Origin: an uncultured Thermanaerothrix sp.
GTDB taxonomy: Bacteria; Chloroflexota; Anaerolineae; Anaerolineales; Anaerolineaceae
Assembly: GCF_938028735.1 (NCBI RefSeq)
Contig: NZ_CALIMF010000014.1
Span: 248,001 to 312,000, forward strand
DNA: 64,000 bases
Direction: 5' to 3'
Below the pieces are notes generated by a model that saw only the letters and a list, made by a program, of their open reading frames with translations, made no database searches and was not told the origin of the DNA. Position numbers and translations under genes: made by a program. This document shows, one piece after another, positions 43,646 to 53,574 of the stretch. How positions within the stretch are numbered: position 1 is the first letter of the stretch; each line of letters starts with the position of its first letter.

Positions 43646-45531
43646 CAGACTACCGAGGTCAACTCTGGTGGAGGTGTGCTGCGTATGGCCGAGCCGGGGA
43701 TCACCTCATCTAACAAAGCCACAACTCGCTCGCGGTCGCCTTCACGGGCCAATTTCACCAGTTCAGTGATCACCTGGTAAAGGGCCTCACCTTCCAAAAC
43801 CTCCTGGTTTTCTACCCGGAAGATATCAGGGTGATCGGTCACCCGGAGGGAAACCCCTTCATCCCATAAATCTTCACTCAATTTTTCGCCCGGGCGAATA
43901 CCAGTAAACACAATTTCAATATCCCGTCCCGGCTCTAACCCGGAAAGACGAATGAGATCTTCTGCCAAGTCAAGGATGCGAATCTGCTGGCCCATATTGA
44001 GCAAATAGGTATCACCACCTCGTCCCATCCCCGCCACCTGCAAAACTAAATGCGCTGCCTCAGGGATCGTCATAAAATAGCGCTTCATATCAGGATGGGT
44101 CACTGTGACTGGCCCCCCTTGTGCAATTTGACGCTTGAAAATCGGCACCACGCTTCCACGACTCCCCAGGACATTGCCAAAACGCACTACTGAGTACCGT
44201 CCTCCAGAGCGCTGAGCAGCATTCAGGACAATCATCTCGGCCAAGCGCTTGGTAGCCCCCATCACGTTAACCGGACGAATGGCTTTATCAGTCGAAATGA
44301 ACACAAAACGCTCTACCAAATAGGCCAGCGATACCTCAACCAAGTTGAGCGTCCCCAACACATTATTTGTCACGGCCTCTTCAACATTAATCTCCATGAG
44401 AGGAACATGCTTGTGAGCGGCAGCGTGAAATACGACCTCTGGATGAAATTCGTTAAATACGACCTCCAAGCGAGGACGATCCCGTATATCTGCAATGACC
44501 GGTTGCACATTAAGCCCTGGGAAACTCTCCCGGAGTTCAAGCAAGGTTTCGAAAATGCTATTCTCGCCATGCCCCAGCAGAATTAGCAATTTGGGCCCCC
44601 AGCGTGCAATTTGCCGACACAACTCGCGCCCAATGGACCCCCCCGCACCGGTCACCAACACCACGCGGCTGCTTAGCGCCGCTCCCACCAGATCTTCATT
44701 CACCTGCAAAGGCTCGCGCCGTAAAAGATCGCTAATATCTACCTCTCGCAAGCGGCTTACGCTCACCTTGCCGCCCAACAACTCGTAGATCCCCGGCATG
44801 GTACGGAACGGCACCCCCTTCAAACGGGCAATATCGGCTACCACGCGCACCACCCGACCCGGCGCACTGGGAATGGCAATAATCACCTCATCAACCCGCT
44901 GGCGTTCCAGCACCTGGGCCAGTTCGCTTAATGTGCCAATAACCGGCACACCGTGAATCTGCTGCTTTTGTTTAGCCGGATTATCATCTAAAAAACCAAT
45001 GGGTTGCAGGTTGAGTTGCGGATTCTTTTGCATTTCACGCACTACTAACGCCCCCGCATCCCCTGCTCCAACAATTAGCACCCGGCGCGGTTGTGACGCC
45101 AAAGCCACACCTTGCCCGCGACTCTCAGCCATTAGGCGGAAGGATAATCGCAACCCTCCAGCAAAGATCAGTGAGAGTAGCCAATCAATTACCAAAACCG
45201 ATCGCGGCATCCCTACAAACGCACCCAAAGAAAGCGCAATGACCATCCCACCCGCTAGCAGAATCGATGCCGCTGTCACTGCCACAACGATTAACTCCAA
45301 TTCCTCAACGCTGGCATAAGCCCAAATCCGCTGATACAAGCCAAACAGATGATACACCAGCGGCTTGATGATCAACCCCAAACCAATCATCCAAAGGGCA
45401 GAGGGTAGATAATCAAAAAATTGAGCCCCTAGTTCAAAGCGCAACGCATAACTTCCTAGGACCGAAATAACAATGAGAAGAAGATCCCCTAAAAGCACAT
45501 AACGATTTCTCAAAAATGGTTGGGTTTTCAC
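43645..45531 (-). CDS. membrane-bound nucleotide-sugar 4,6-dehydratase, CapD/WbpM family
   Basis: 628-residue enzyme that converts a UDP-N-acetylhexosamine to a 4-keto-6-deoxy form for surface glycan synthesis. Four membrane helices occupy about residues 10-130. A first Rossmann-like domain (RRVLIVGAGDAGALVVREM) is followed by the catalytic extended-SDR domain with VLVTGAGGSIGRELCRQIA, HAAAHKHVPLME, ISTDKAIRPVNVMGATKR and RFGNVLGSRGSV. The Met/Lys pair in NVMGATKR is typical of the large WbpM/PglF type. It is placed 3 bases after the phosphoglycosyl transferase gene, fitting stepwise synthesis of a lipid-linked oligosaccharide. Confidence 0.94.
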   Translation of the reverse strand: MKTQPFLRNRYVLLGDLLLIVISVLGSYALRFELGAQFFDYLPSALWMIGLGLIIKPLVYHLFGLYQRIWAYASVEELELIVVAVTAASILLAGGMVIALSLGAFVGMPRSVLVIDWLLSLIFAGGLRLSFRLMAESRGQGVALASQPRRVLIVGAGDAGALVVREMQKNPQLNLQPIGFLDDNPAKQKQQIHGVPVIGTLSELAQVLERQRVDEVIIAIPSAPGRVVRVVADIARLKGVPFRTMPGIYELLGGKVSVSRLREVDISDLLRREPLQVNEDLVGAALSSRVVLVTGAGGSIGRELCRQIARWGPKLLILLGHGENSIFETLLELRESFPGLNVQPVIADIRDRPRLEVVFNEFHPEVVFHAAAHKHVPLMEINVEEAVTNNVLGTLNLVEVSLAYLVERFVFISTDKAIRPVNVMGATKRLAEMIVLNAAQRSGGRYSVVRFGNVLGSRGSVVPIFKRQIAQGGPVTVTHPDMKRYFMTIPEAAHLVLQVAGMGRGGDTYLLNMGQQIRILDLAEDLIRLSGLEPGRDIEIVFTGIRPGEKLSEDLWDEGVSLRVTDHPDIFRVENQEVLEGEALYQVITELVKLAREGDRERVVALLDEVIPGSAIRSTPPPELTSVV

Positions 45532-45534
45532 GAT

Positions 45535-46965
45535 TCAACGTCCTTTTAGACCAATTACAGTGCCAATGGTGCGGATCAGGATGAGCAAATCCAGAGTTAG
45601 GCTACGATGTTTGATGTAGTACAAATCATACTCCAGTTTAATGGCGTTTGAGCGCACATCTTCTGCATAACCAAAGTTGACTTGTGCCCATCCGGTAATT
45701 CCGGGCTTAACAAACAATCGCGCACGGTAAAAAGGAAGAGCTTTCTGATACTCCTGCACAATTTCTGGGCGCTCCGAACGTGGGCCCACCAAGCTCATTT
45801 CACCTCGCAACACATTGATGAACTGAGGCAACTCATCCAGGTGACTACGGCGGAGAAAACGCCCTACTTTAGTTGTACGCTGATCGTTTTCAGCAGTAGT
45901 GCGAGGGATACCATCTTTCTCGGCATCCTGAATCATCGTGCGGAACTTGATAATCTTGTAGGGTCGCCCGTTCTTTCCCAAACGGGTTTGAGTATAGAAA
46001 ATGGGACGTCCAGATTCCAGGTAGATGGCCAAGGCAATAAAGGGACACAGCCCTAGCATGAGCACTGTGCCAATGATCCCACCCAAAATATCCAACAGAC
46101 GCTTAGCAAGTTCAAAGAACCCGCCCATATGGGCTTGGTCTACAAATGACCGTAAAATCCAATCTGACTGAAGCAGAAAAATTGGAACCCGCCCCAACAG
46201 CTCTTCATATAGAGTAGGCATGGTGGTGACTTCAATGCCTTGCTCTTCCGCTTCTAACAATGTAGCAAACAGCTGGGGATTCATCTCTCCCGAAATTGCA
46301 ATTACTAGATCGGTGACCTGGTGCTCACGTATCAAGCGAAAGATATCTCCACCGCTTCCTAAAACAGGGTAACCTGCAATTTCGGTGCCGATTTTCTCTG
46401 GATCATCATCCACCAATCCCACCAGGTAGAAAGGAGGCGGCCATATCTCTCGAATAATCTGTGCCAAGTGAGAGCCCGCCTTTCCCGCTCCAACGATCAA
46501 TACCCGCCGCATGAACAAGGGCAGTGTGAACAGTTTTATATAAATGAAGCGCCACAACATGGTCAGCACATAGGCAGAGGCAAAAAAAGCCGCCACGCCT
46601 CGGCGCGGTAGGGAATTCGGTTCTGAGAAAAAGAAAATGATCAGGTAAAACGCAAACCCTGCGATGGCTGCAATGGTCACTTCGCGATATGCCTCTGAGC
46701 GGATATTGACCCGGCTCGGGTTATAGGATTCAACCAGCATTAGCAGCCAAACAACCGGCAGTAGATAGAACCAAAATGGAACTCGATAACGGAGAAATTC
46801 AACTGAAAAGGAAAGAAACTCCCCCCCAGAGGCCCAAAAGTACAACGCAAATACCAATGACCCTATTGCAATGATCAGATCCACCACAAACAGGGTCGAA
46901 CGCCGCTCTGAAGGACGTAAACGCCACTTGGGTTGTATAGAGGTCAGGTCAGGCTCCACACTCAT
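45535..46965 (-). CDS. polyprenyl glycosylphosphotransferase for exopolysaccharide
   Basis: Transfers a sugar-1-phosphate from a nucleotide sugar to undecaprenyl phosphate, the first membrane step of polysaccharide synthesis. The 476-residue protein has four N-terminal membrane helices (about 20-140), a CoA-binding-like domain with RRVLIVGAGKAGSHLAQII, a further helix near 290-310, and the catalytic WbaP-type C-terminus with RLGKNGRPYKIIKFRTM, SHLDELPQFINVL, GEMSLVGPRSERPE and KPGITGWAQVN. It precedes the CapD-like gene and follows the GT2 gene by 4 bases. The sugar (hexose or deoxyhexosamine) is unknown. Confidence 0.95.
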   Translation of the reverse strand: MSVEPDLTSIQPKWRLRPSERRSTLFVVDLIIAIGSLVFALYFWASGGEFLSFSVEFLRYRVPFWFYLLPVVWLLMLVESYNPSRVNIRSEAYREVTIAAIAGFAFYLIIFFFSEPNSLPRRGVAAFFASAYVLTMLWRFIYIKLFTLPLFMRRVLIVGAGKAGSHLAQIIREIWPPPFYLVGLVDDDPEKIGTEIAGYPVLGSGGDIFRLIREHQVTDLVIAISGEMNPQLFATLLEAEEQGIEVTTMPTLYEELLGRVPIFLLQSDWILRSFVDQAHMGGFFELAKRLLDILGGIIGTVLMLGLCPFIALAIYLESGRPIFYTQTRLGKNGRPYKIIKFRTMIQDAEKDGIPRTTAENDQRTTKVGRFLRRSHLDELPQFINVLRGEMSLVGPRSERPEIVQEYQKALPFYRARLFVKPGITGWAQVNFGYAEDVRSNAIKLEYDLYYIKHRSLTLDLLILIRTIGTVIGLKGR

Positions 46966-46969
46966 AATC

Positions 46970-47971
46970 TCAGGTTTTCCTTCCCAAAAGCCAGGTCAAC
47001 AGGCTCCACAGGAAACCCATTCCCCAAGCGAAATGCATGGTAGCAATGGCCAGAGGCACACCAATCAAGTAATGAGCGTCCCTCGCCCGCCAGGCGATGG
47101 ATAACGCCCCAAGTGATAAGGCGCCAATATACATCGCTAGGATGCCCCCCAAAATGTAGACAGCCCGTGACCAGAACGGCACCAAGGCCACTAATCCTAA
47201 AATCCCCAAAACAAACATGGGGGGGAGTGCCTGCCGCCACCGCAACGTCTTGGGATAACGGCGCAGCATCTGAAACTTCCAGTATCCATATCGCCAATAC
47301 TGGCGGGCTAGCGCTCCCAGGGTTGGGCGAGCAATGTATTCAGAACGAATCTGCGGATCCAAATAAACACGTTTGCCTTGCCCGCGCAACCGAGCATTAA
47401 ACTCATAGTCCTCGTTTGTCAGAAGAGTTTCGTCAAAGCCGCCCACTTGCTCAAATAACTCGCGCCGAAACGCCCCGAACGGCACAGTATCCACCAAACC
47501 TGGGGTTCGTCCGTGCCGATAGCGCGCATCTCCCACCCCTAGCGGATGCGCTGCAGCAATCGCAATTGAGCGCGCAATCCAGTCAGGGCGAGCTGGGCGA
47601 ATGATCCAGATGCCCCCCACATTATCGCCCAGATCTGCCTGCAGATCAGAAACACATCGTGCAATATAATCAGGCGCAGGAATTGAATGGGCATCCAGAC
47701 GAACTATAAAATCTCCTCGTGCTACTGCCAGGCCGGCATTAAGAGCCGCGGGGATGATGCGCTTGGGGTTGTCTACCAGTCTTATCCGCAATTCCGGATG
47801 GGCTTGAGCGAATTGGGCAATCACTTCCCGGGTGTGATCGGTAGACATCCCATCTGCAATGATCACTTCTAGGTGATCTAGGGGATAGGTTTGTTGAACC
47901 AGCGCCTCCAAAAGAAATCTAATGTGCGCTTCTTCGTTGTAACAAGGGACAATAACCGACACGGATCGCAT
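46970..47971 (-). CDS. family 2 glycosyltransferase, ExoA-like
   Basis: Membrane-associated sugar transferase of 333 residues. The GT-A domain starts with VSVIVPCYNEEAHI and includes IADGMSTDHT, the metal-binding VRLDAHSIP (variant DxD) and GGFDETLLTNEDYEFNARLRG. Two or three C-terminal membrane helices follow (about 255-320). The arrangement resembles succinoglycan ExoA. It is the first gene of the surface-polysaccharide operon, 63 bases after ridA. Donor and acceptor sugars are not predictable. Confidence 0.93.
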   Translation of the reverse strand: MRSVSVIVPCYNEEAHIRFLLEALVQQTYPLDHLEVIIADGMSTDHTREVIAQFAQAHPELRIRLVDNPKRIIPAALNAGLAVARGDFIVRLDAHSIPAPDYIARCVSDLQADLGDNVGGIWIIRPARPDWIARSIAIAAAHPLGVGDARYRHGRTPGLVDTVPFGAFRRELFEQVGGFDETLLTNEDYEFNARLRGQGKRVYLDPQIRSEYIARPTLGALARQYWRYGYWKFQMLRRYPKTLRWRQALPPMFVLGILGLVALVPFWSRAVYILGGILAMYIGALSLGALSIAWRARDAHYLIGVPLAIATMHFAWGMGFLWSLLTWLLGRKT

Positions 47972-48034
47972 GCAGCCGCGCCTCTGTCCCTATTCAAAGT
48001 AGCAATGTAGGAACAGGTTTACCCATGCCTTCCA

Positions 48035-48439
48035 TCACAAGGACTCATCCGGGAGCAAGGCAATCGCCTCAATTTCAACCGCCGCGCCACGCGGCAAGGC
48101 TGCAGCTTGAATAGCCGACCGTGCGGGAGGGTTTTGAACAAAAAATTCATTATAGACTTGATTCATGGTGGAAAATTCGCCCATATCACGCAAAAAGACC
48201 GTCGTTTTTACCACGGCCTCCAAGCTACTGCCTGCCGCTTCTAAAATGGCTTTAAGGTTACTTAGGGCTTGGCGGGTCTCGGCTGCAATCCCACCACTGA
48301 CAAGATCACCCGTGGCGGGGTCCAGACCTAACTGGCCCGAAATAAAAAGAAAAGGACCTGCCTTGACGGCCATTGAATAAGGACCAATTGCCTTCGGCGC
48401 ATTATTAGCCACAACGGGCTGTTTATTCCATGGACTCAT
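48035..48439 (-). CDS. ridA: RidA-family enamine/imine deaminase
   Basis: Removes reactive enamine or imine intermediates, for instance 2-aminoacrylate made by PLP enzymes. The 134-residue protein has APKAIGPYSMAVKAGPFLFI near the start, FISGQLGLDP, NLKAILEAAGSSLEAVVKTT, and the end NPPARSAIQAAALPRGAAVE with the conserved Arg that binds the substrate carboxylate, plus a C-terminal acidic IEAIAL. GAGAGGTG supports the start. A role next to the downstream PLP desulfhydrase-like gene is possible. Confidence 0.95.
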   Translation of the reverse strand: MSPWNKQPVVANNAPKAIGPYSMAVKAGPFLFISGQLGLDPATGDLVSGGIAAETRQALSNLKAILEAAGSSLEAVVKTTVFLRDMGEFSTMNQVYNEFFVQNPPARSAIQAAALPRGAAVEIEAIALLPDESL

Positions 48440-48471
48440 GCTTCACCTCTCATTCTTGAAGTGCCTGCATA

Positions 48472-48500
48472 ATTCTAAGCCCACGAAGGTAATTGGTAAA
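48472..48500 (-). promoter_or_regulatory. promoter upstream of ridA
   Basis: On the minus strand TTTACC (48495-48500) and TAGAAT (48472-48477) are 17 bases apart, giving a start near 48465 and a leader of about 25 bases. Match to consensus is fair. Confidence 0.42.
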
Positions 48501-48539
48501 GGCTATCTACGAAACCCAACTCGGAATAAAAAACCCGAT

Positions 48540-49556
48540 CTAATAGTGCAGTTCCTCTTGCCGGCCAGTAATACGCCGCCGAAAGACCCAGTAACTCCAA
48601 ACCTGATAAACCAGCACAAAAGGCACCAAAATCAGTGCTACGATGGTCATTGTACGTAGCGTATTTATCCCCGAGGCACTGTTGTAAATGGTAAGGCTGA
48701 AATTGGGATCCAGGCTGGAGACCAGCACACGCGGATAAAGGGTCAGAAAAATGGTGCTAGCCGAGAGAACGACCGTCAGGGTGGTCATTGTGAACCCCCA
48801 ACCTTCCTGCTTCTGATAGATAAACCACCCCGCCGCCATCAGCGAGAGCACAGCCCCGATGGGCACCGGCCCTGGATTAACCCCAAGACGTTGGTAGATA
48901 TCCGTAAAAACGTAAGTGGAAACCGTAAATGCCAATAATGTCACAGTAGTCGGCCACCAAAGCCGCCGGGCCGCATGGCGAGCACGGCTCAGGATGGGCT
49001 CCCCTGTTTTGAGCCCCAGAAAGAGAGCCCCATGTAAAGTAAAACCTAAAAGGGAGACCAAACCTCCTAATAAGGCGTAGGGATTAAGAAGATCCCCAAA
49101 GTGACCAACATAGTATTTCATTTCATTAATTGGAACACCCCGCACAAAGTTAGCTAACGCTACTCCCCATAACAATGCTGGGATGAAACTGCCCACACAA
49201 ATGGCCCAATCCCAGAAACGGCGCCAAACCGGATTTTCATCCTTGCTACGGAACTCCAGACCAATGCCACGGAAGATAAGCCCGATCAATAGCAGGAAAA
49301 AGGCAAGGTAAAAGCCGCTAAAGAGCGTGGCGTACCAAACTGGAAAAGCCGCAAACATTGCGCCACCTGCTGTAATCAGCCAGACTTCATTAGCATCCCA
49401 ATGAGGGCCAATTGCATTGATGATCATCCGCCGTTCTGTATCTTTCTTACCCAGAAAAGGTAATAAGATTCCAACTCCCAAATCGAAACCATCCAGTACA
49501 AAGTAGCCAATAAACAGAACTGCGATCAACAGAAACCACAAGGTGTTCAAGTCCAT
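48540..49556 (-). CDS. cydB: cytochrome bd oxidase subunit II
   Basis: Membrane subunit of the quinol-oxidising bd enzyme, 338 residues and about eight helices. ATG 49556 is chosen over 49577 because AAGGAGG lies 7 bases before it and the protein then starts MDLNTLWFLLIAVL, the usual CydB start. Typical motifs are GYFVLDGFDLGVGILLPFL, MIINAIGPHWDANEVWLI and GGAMFAAFPVWYA. It follows cydA by 17 bases. The bd oxidase works with high oxygen affinity and resists sulfide and NO. Confidence 0.95.
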   Translation of the reverse strand: MDLNTLWFLLIAVLFIGYFVLDGFDLGVGILLPFLGKKDTERRMIINAIGPHWDANEVWLITAGGAMFAAFPVWYATLFSGFYLAFFLLLIGLIFRGIGLEFRSKDENPVWRRFWDWAICVGSFIPALLWGVALANFVRGVPINEMKYYVGHFGDLLNPYALLGGLVSLLGFTLHGALFLGLKTGEPILSRARHAARRLWWPTTVTLLAFTVSTYVFTDIYQRLGVNPGPVPIGAVLSLMAAGWFIYQKQEGWGFTMTTLTVVLSASTIFLTLYPRVLVSSLDPNFSLTIYNSASGINTLRTMTIVALILVPFVLVYQVWSYWVFRRRITGRQEELHY

Positions 49557-49573
49557 GACAACCTCCTTGGTAC

Positions 49574-50959
49574 TCACTCCCAGTAGGCCTGTTCTTCTAA
49601 CGATCGAGTTGCCTGCACAGGTTCTGGTCCAACTTTAGCGTACTTCGCAAGCAGGTAGATATCAGCCAGCATCAGTATCCCGTAAACCAGGGTGAACCCA
49701 ATTAGTGTTACCAACACCATCTCTCCGGTCAGATTGGGAGAGACCGCGTCCGCCGTACGAAGTTTCCCATAAACAACCCAGGGCTGACGCCCCATCTCGG
49801 TCAAAAGCCAGCCGCTAATGTTGGCCAAGTAGGGCAAGGCCATAGCCAACGGGTACACATTCAGAAACCTAAAGATCGGTTGGGTAATCTCGCGACGCAT
49901 TACACGGAAGAGCGCATAGGCTGCCAGGAAAAACATGAGAAAGCCACTTCCAACCATAAGGCGGAATGACCAGTAAGTAACTGTAATATTCGGCACATAA
50001 TTACCCGGTCCAAAGCGTGCCTGGTATTCGTTTTGCAGATCTATGACCCCCTTGACTTCTCCTTCTAAGCGATTGTATGCTAGCAAACTGAGTACCCTAG
50101 GGATGCGAATCGAAACAATTTCACGCATTGTAGCCTGATCCACAATGCTAAGAAGTGAGAACGAAGCCGGATTCTCGGAGTAAAGCAATGCCTCAGCCGA
50201 AGCTATCTTCATGGGTTGAAACTCCACCATCCGCTGGGCTTGGGTATGACCTATTAAGATCACCATAAAAATGGAAAGAGCACCAAACACAGTAGCAATT
50301 TGAAATGAGCGCCTGAAGATCTCCTCGTGGCGTCTACGCAACAGATGATATGCGCTGATCCCTAAAACAAAAAACGCGGCTGTGGTAAACCCCGAAAAAA
50401 CAGTATGTGGGAACTGCCCCCACACATAGCGATTAGTCAACAGAGCACCAAAATCCTGCATCACCAAGCGGGAACCCTGCTCCGCATACCCAACCGGGGC
50501 TTGCATGAAAGAGTTAGCCACCAAGATCCAAAACGCAGAAAGATTTGAGGCAATTGCCACCAACCACATTGCTAGCGCATGCATGCCCTTCGAAAGTCGG
50601 TCCCAACCAAAAATCCACACCCCCAAAAAGGTGGACTCTACGAAAAAGGCTAATAGGGCCTCAATTGCCAACGGCGCACCAAAAACATCCCCAACGTAAC
50701 GAGCATACTCAGACCAATTCATCCCAAATTGAAACTCTTGCACAATTCCGGTCACAACCCCCATAGCAAAGTTAATCACAAATAACTTTCCCCAGAATTT
50801 GGTCATGCGTAGATAAAGCTCATTACCAGTGCGCACATAAAACGTTTCCATGATAGCAACTAAAACTGAGAGCCCCAGGGTCAACGGAACAAAAAAGAAG
50901 TGATAAACTGAAGTGATCGCAAATTGCCATTGTGAAAGTAAAAGGGTCTGGGCATCCAT
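49574..50959 (-). CDS. cydA: cytochrome bd oxidase subunit I
   Basis: Carries hemes b558, b595 and d and the quinol site. The 461-residue length means the short Q-loop form. Visible features are the axial His in ITSVYHFFFVPLTLG, FGMNWSEYARYVGDVFG, the Gln/Lys-rich loop before VPNITVTYWSFR-like NITVTYWSFRLM, and LTEMGRQPWVVYGKLRT. Strong ribosome site AAGGAG. It heads a two-gene operon with cydB and is divergent from the lytic transglycosylase gene. No cydX-like or cydDC genes were seen nearby. Confidence 0.95.
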   Translation of the reverse strand: MDAQTLLLSQWQFAITSVYHFFFVPLTLGLSVLVAIMETFYVRTGNELYLRMTKFWGKLFVINFAMGVVTGIVQEFQFGMNWSEYARYVGDVFGAPLAIEALLAFFVESTFLGVWIFGWDRLSKGMHALAMWLVAIASNLSAFWILVANSFMQAPVGYAEQGSRLVMQDFGALLTNRYVWGQFPHTVFSGFTTAAFFVLGISAYHLLRRRHEEIFRRSFQIATVFGALSIFMVILIGHTQAQRMVEFQPMKIASAEALLYSENPASFSLLSIVDQATMREIVSIRIPRVLSLLAYNRLEGEVKGVIDLQNEYQARFGPGNYVPNITVTYWSFRLMVGSGFLMFFLAAYALFRVMRREITQPIFRFLNVYPLAMALPYLANISGWLLTEMGRQPWVVYGKLRTADAVSPNLTGEMVLVTLIGFTLVYGILMLADIYLLAKYAKVGPEPVQATRSLEEQAYWE

Positions 50960-51119
50960 GAGATCAACTCCTTATCGGTGAACTCAATTATTAAAGGATG
51001 TTCTTAAGTATTCATCCGAAAGGCAACTGAGGTTTGCTCCAGAATATACGCATATATTTGCCTTTTAGGGTTAATTTTACTCCTGGTATTCAGAACGAAA
51101 GCCGTTTTCCCAACCGCAG

Positions 51120-51148
51120 TTGACATAAAAGCCAACCTCAAGTATAAG
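51120..51148 (+). promoter_or_regulatory. strong promoter of the transglycosylase gene, probably leaderless
   Basis: A perfect TTGACA (51120-51125) and TATAAG (51143-51148) are exactly 17 bases apart. Nine bases then lead to the ATG at 51158, so the mRNA would have at most two or three leader bases and no ribosome site. Confidence 0.75.
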
Positions 51149-51157
51149 GCAACTACC

Positions 51158-53572
51158 ATGCATAAGCCACGTATCCTCCTTATCCCCTTTCTCTTGGTTT
51201 GGGTGGCACTGGCGTGCAATCTACCCCTGGACACCCTTCAATTCAGCCAGACCGTCTCCCCCGATATGCTCTCGCCCCAATCTGGCTTTCCTGTCGTAAC
51301 CCCCTCACCCACGCTTACGCCAACCCCTAGCCCTACCACGCGTATTCGCAGCGCAGAAACCCTGATGCAACTTGGAGACTTTGCGGCTGCGCGCGAGGAA
51401 TATCGCCGTGCGGCCCTTAGCACTACTGACTCGGACTTGCAAGCTGCAGCGCTCCTGGGAATAGGAAAAACCTATTTTCAGGAAAGCAATTTTGCCGAAG
51501 CCACTGATACCTTTCGCACCCTAATAGAAGAACACCCTCCATCCACAGTCACTGCTGAAGCCCATTTTTGGCTGGGTCGTGCCTATGACGCCCAGGGAGA
51601 TTATCTTAAAGCGTCCGACGCCTATGCGCATTTTCTGAATTTGAAGCCAGGAATCCTGGATGATTTTGTCCAAACCTTGCGCGGCGATGCCCTAATGAAC
51701 GCTGGCGATTACAAGGGTGCTATCCAGGCCTACCAGGCAGCCTTACAGGCCACGCAGGGAGACACCCTTTCGCTGCAAATCAAAATTGGCGAAGCCTATG
51801 CCGCGTCTAATGACTTTACCAATGCTCTAACCCAATTTTTGAGAGTGTATGAGTCCTCAACCAATGATTACATCAAGGCCCAAATGAACCTTCGTATCGG
51901 ACAAATCTACCTCCAATTGGGGTATCCGGAACAAGCCTATGCGCGTTTCATGGATTCGGTCAATAACTTCCCACGCGCCTACGATTCCTACTCCGGCCTG
52001 GTGGCACTGGTAAATTCCGGTCAACCTGTTGACGAATTCCAACGCGGCCTTGTGGATTACTATGCAGGTCAATATGGTTATGCCATTGAAGCGTTCACCC
52101 GTTACATCAACACCAATCCTGACCATCCAGGTAAAGCCCATTTCTACCGCGCTCTCTCCTGGCGTGCCTTGGGAAACTACACTCAAACCGTTCGCGAATT
52201 GCAAGATCTGATCCAAACCCATCCTGACGATTCACTCTGGCCTAACGCTTGGCGCGAATTGGCCTACACTCAATGGGCCTATCTTGAAACCTACGATGCT
52301 GCTGCCAACACCCTTAAGACCTATCTACAACAAGCCCCGGCGGCTCCCGATGCGGTGGAAGTTCGTTTTGAGATCGCCCGCATTCTTGAACGAGGCGGTT
52401 ACCTCACCGAAGCGGCTACTTGGTGGGAAAACTTGATCAACGATTATCCATCCTCCGACCTCAGCTACCGCGCGCTCTTTTTGGCAGGAATCGCTTACTA
52501 TCGCGCTCAGAAGTACCCTCAAGCGCTCACTGCATTCCAGCGTTTCCTCGTCTTGGGGGATAACCCTACCGACCGTGCAGCGGCTTGGCTGTGGATTGGG
52601 AAATGTCACCTGGCAAATGGGAACTCAGAGGAAGCGCGTCAAGCCTGGCAAGAAGCCGCTTCGTTGGATCCCTTGGAGTATTATGGCATTCGGGCAAGGG
52701 AGCTACTGGATAATGCGCCGCCGTTCACCGGCCCTCTTAATTACGATCTTGGTTATGATCTCGATTTGGAACGTCCATTGGCCGAGGCATGGCTACGCGA
52801 AAGATTCAACATCTCCCCCGAGGAAGATCTCGCCGGTCCAGGCGCCCTAACCGCCAACCCGATTTTCCAGCGGGCTGACCTGCTCTGGCGCTTAGGGTAT
52901 CCCATTAAAGCACGTGATTTATTTGAAGCGCTCCGCCAGTCCTTCGAAAACGATCCAGCCAACCTGTACCGCCTCATGAACTACACGTTGGATTTGGGTG
53001 CCTACCGCACGGCCATTTTTTCTGCCCGGCGCCTTCTGGATCTTGCAGGTCTGCCCCCCGTCCAAACCCTGGAAGCCCCTGCCTATTTCAATCACATCCG
53101 GTTTGGTCTGTATTACAAACCCATTGTTATGGAAGCAGCTGCCAGAGAGAATCTTCATCCCCTACTAATATTCAGCCTCATGCGACAGGAATCTTTCTTC
53201 GAAAGTTTCGTTCAGTCCTCGGCAGGCGCCTACGGGCTAATGCAACTGATGCCGGCCACTGCCAGCGATCTAGTCAACCGTTATGGCTGGCCCCCCAACT
53301 TTCAGGAACAGGATCTGCTCAATCCCACGATCAACATTCGACTGGGAGCCCGCTATCTGGCTTTGCAACGCGATTACTTCAACGGCAACTGGTATGCCGC
53401 TCTAGCCGCTTATAATGCAGGCCCTGGTAATGCCAAGATTTGGCTAGATCTTGCCGGTGGGGACCCCGATCTCTTCCTCGAGATCATTCGCTACCCGGAA
53501 ACTCAAAACTATATTCGTCAAGTAGCCGAATTTTTAGAACTGTATACCCGCGTCTACGAGCGGCGACCTTAG
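51158..53572 (+). CDS. lipoprotein lytic transglycosylase with TPR-like repeats
   Basis: Peptidoglycan-cleaving enzyme of 804 residues. The N-terminus is a lipoprotein signal ending VALAC. A Thr/Pro linker follows, then about 560 residues of helical TPR-type repeats (for instance DTFRTLIEEHPPS, AFQRFLVLGD). The C-terminal Slt domain (about 650-800) has RQESFFESFVQSSAGAYGLM with the catalytic Glu, QLMPATASDL, NIRLGARYLALQRDYF and ALAAYNAGPGNAKIWL. The layout is like E. coli Slt70 extended with more repeats, which probably grip the glycan or partner proteins. Single-gene unit ended by a strong hairpin. Confidence 0.93.
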   Translation: MHKPRILLIPFLLVWVALACNLPLDTLQFSQTVSPDMLSPQSGFPVVTPSPTLTPTPSPTTRIRSAETLMQLGDFAAAREEYRRAALSTTDSDLQAAALLGIGKTYFQESNFAEATDTFRTLIEEHPPSTVTAEAHFWLGRAYDAQGDYLKASDAYAHFLNLKPGILDDFVQTLRGDALMNAGDYKGAIQAYQAALQATQGDTLSLQIKIGEAYAASNDFTNALTQFLRVYESSTNDYIKAQMNLRIGQIYLQLGYPEQAYARFMDSVNNFPRAYDSYSGLVALVNSGQPVDEFQRGLVDYYAGQYGYAIEAFTRYINTNPDHPGKAHFYRALSWRALGNYTQTVRELQDLIQTHPDDSLWPNAWRELAYTQWAYLETYDAAANTLKTYLQQAPAAPDAVEVRFEIARILERGGYLTEAATWWENLINDYPSSDLSYRALFLAGIAYYRAQKYPQALTAFQRFLVLGDNPTDRAAAWLWIGKCHLANGNSEEARQAWQEAASLDPLEYYGIRARELLDNAPPFTGPLNYDLGYDLDLERPLAEAWLRERFNISPEEDLAGPGALTANPIFQRADLLWRLGYPIKARDLFEALRQSFENDPANLYRLMNYTLDLGAYRTAIFSARRLLDLAGLPPVQTLEAPAYFNHIRFGLYYKPIVMEAAARENLHPLLIFSLMRQESFFESFVQSSAGAYGLMQLMPATASDLVNRYGWPPNFQEQDLLNPTINIRLGARYLALQRDYFNGNWYAALAAYNAGPGNAKIWLDLAGGDPDLFLEIIRYPETQNYIRQVAEFLELYTRVYERRP

Positions 53573-53574
53573 CC

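Noticed and set aside
51044-51057. ATATACGCATATAT as an oxygen-regulator box for cydA
   Set aside because: It does not match the FNR pattern TTGAT-N4-ATCAA, and AT-rich near-palindromes of this size are common.
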